From Rodentolepis nana (lineage: Eukaryota; Platyhelminthes; Cestoda; Cyclophyllidea; Hymenolepididae): a stretch of 20,647 nt of DNA. Of this stretch, positions 19,600-20,647 are shown in pieces (the stretch's first letter is position 1; every line of letters begins with the position of its first letter). Position numbers and translations under genes: made by a program. The stretch is taken from NCBI GenBank assembly GCA_900617975.1, contig UZAE01000613.1:1-20647 (forward strand), given 5' to 3'. The notes below the pieces were generated by a model that ran no database searches, had not been told where the DNA came from, and saw only the letters and a program-made list of their open reading frames with translations.

Positions 19600-19870
19600 C
19601 TTCTCTTAAAAGAATGCGTTATTTGCAGGAGAACCAAAATATTTTTTTACTGCCATATTTTATTAAGTCATGAAAGTCCGAGTCAAGTCATCAAAATTTA
19701 ATCGTGAAATCAAAGGTTAGTAAACACTTTTGTGTTCACATTATTATGGAAATTCTTTTTTGACCTGTTTTCTAGCTTCACAAATAAGTCTTTAGCACTC
19801 CAGGACTGGGTGGTGCGGCCGTACAACACTGTGTGCAGTCACCGTACAAACGCTCTCCACAAGTTTAACA
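19600..19870 (-). repeat. Repeat R, right copy, inverted
   Basis: On the minus strand this carries both parts of repeat R, contiguous and in the same order as on the left (12720-12850 then 13733-13900). Key blocks are AGTCCTGGAGTGCTAAAG near 19800 and TTGATGACTTGACTCGGAC near 19690. The two copies bracket copy B in inverted orientation. Confidence 0.75.
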
Positions 19871-19879
19871 GATGAATCG

Positions 19880-20647
19880 TTTTCGCTAGTCTATGTTTGT
19901 GCACTGTTAATTGTCAATAATTCAAAAGAGTCATTTTGTACTCATCATTAGTAAATCGCTTCGCTCTAATTTGCTTCAATTCTTATGACTCAATTTCTCA
20001 TTTTTGGCGTATCACCTTCAAATTGTTTCAAAGGTTCACCTTTACTGGCGAATTATTGCTGGGATAAAATATGGCACAGATGTGCATAATAACCTCTTTT
20101 TACAACTTTTCAACATTCACAGTAGTTTTGCCTACACCAAGACATTTAGAAAAGTTTATGCAAAATATATGAAGACTGTACTTATGGTTTAGCTTCAGTT
20201 GCATCTGGATTAACAAATTCCACCATGGCATAGCCCGATGGTTAAAGTCGCGTCACTATTGACGTCTTTAAACTTCTTTCATAACAAACGACTATCAGAA
20301 AAGCATTTATCGGATTATTGATCAAGATTTCAATCAACAAGCTATTCGCAAAGCGTGCACATGGCCGAATTTCGTAGACGAAAAATCAATAGAAATTCAT
20401 CCCAAATAAATTATCCGAACGCCAAAAGACGACCTGTTTAGATATGGCGTTTAGCAACACAAAACATTCCTTTAAAATCTCGTCATATTTTTTTCAGCGA
20501 TCATGCGACTTATTATACTCAAGCTCTTGGCAAACCAAAAACCAATAAATTTTAAGTCTTAATTTCTCAATAACATTCCCATTCAAGCAGTAATAGTTAA
20601 TAGATGTATATTTGAATACTTCTTCAGTAAAGTGTCATATGTGAATT
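19880..20647. other. Right-hand intergenic stretch
   Basis: No gene is supportable. The open frame at 20004-20192 lacks recognisable features. A weak tRNA-like segment at 20226-20266 is discussed among the findings. Confidence 0.5.

Noticed and set aside
1..20647. CRISPR arrays, rRNA, intact transposase or a complete mobile element
   Set aside because: No regularly spaced repeats, no rRNA-like sequence, and no transposase, reverse transcriptase or endonuclease motif was visible on either strand.

Overview
The window is AT-rich eukaryotic (metazoan) DNA. No bacterial-style operons, rRNA or CRISPR were seen. The recognisable coding material is a family of C2H2 zinc-finger genes split by introns, plus a decayed RNase H fragment of a non-LTR retrotransposon whose motifs (GNERANALAK, LRTGHDCLAK, WKAK) are of a type I associate with arthropod elements. 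I infer an arthropod, possibly an arachnid, but nothing here fixes the species. Long TA microsatellites fit a large repeat-rich genome.

The layout is dominated by one zinc-finger gene present in several copies. Copy A lies on the minus strand (about 1810-5960) and copy B on the plus strand (about 13940-18030). They form a colinear inverted duplication with arms of about 4 kb and a spacer of about 8 kb: position x in A maps to roughly 19910 - x in B. Comparing the copies gives a four-exon model. Exon 1 starts at an ATG and ends at a likely GC donor. Exon 2 carries the conserved core SATPNDNTS. Exon 3 ends in NSTTSL. Exon 4 carries tandem C2H2 fingers. Both copies are damaged. A has stops in exon 3 and after its third finger. 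B has 1-bp deletions, a lost splice acceptor and a stop in finger 2. Both fade into eroded fingers at their 3' ends.

The spacer holds more fragments. Exons 2-3 of a third copy sit on the minus strand (6470-6960). Intron 3 plus the start of exon 4 sit on the plus strand (11300-12010). A single eroded finger of a related gene is at 8940-9065. The retrotransposon RNase H fragment is at 7023-7352. Two TA microsatellites (9165-9248 and 12216-12266) are bordered by related sequence in opposite orientation.

Left of B, the 5' flank has been tandemly duplicated (about 13280-13725 and 13733-14330). A separate repeat (12720-12850 plus 13733-13900) recurs inverted at 19600-19870, so it brackets the B copy. 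The remaining stretches (1-1805, 5960-6460, 7353-8820, 9320-11290, 18030-19600, 19880-20647) show no supportable gene. I read the window as a graveyard of a locally duplicated and inverted C2H2 family rather than a set of working genes. Only the three-finger exon of copy A still looks intact at the protein level. All homology statements are alignments made by eye.
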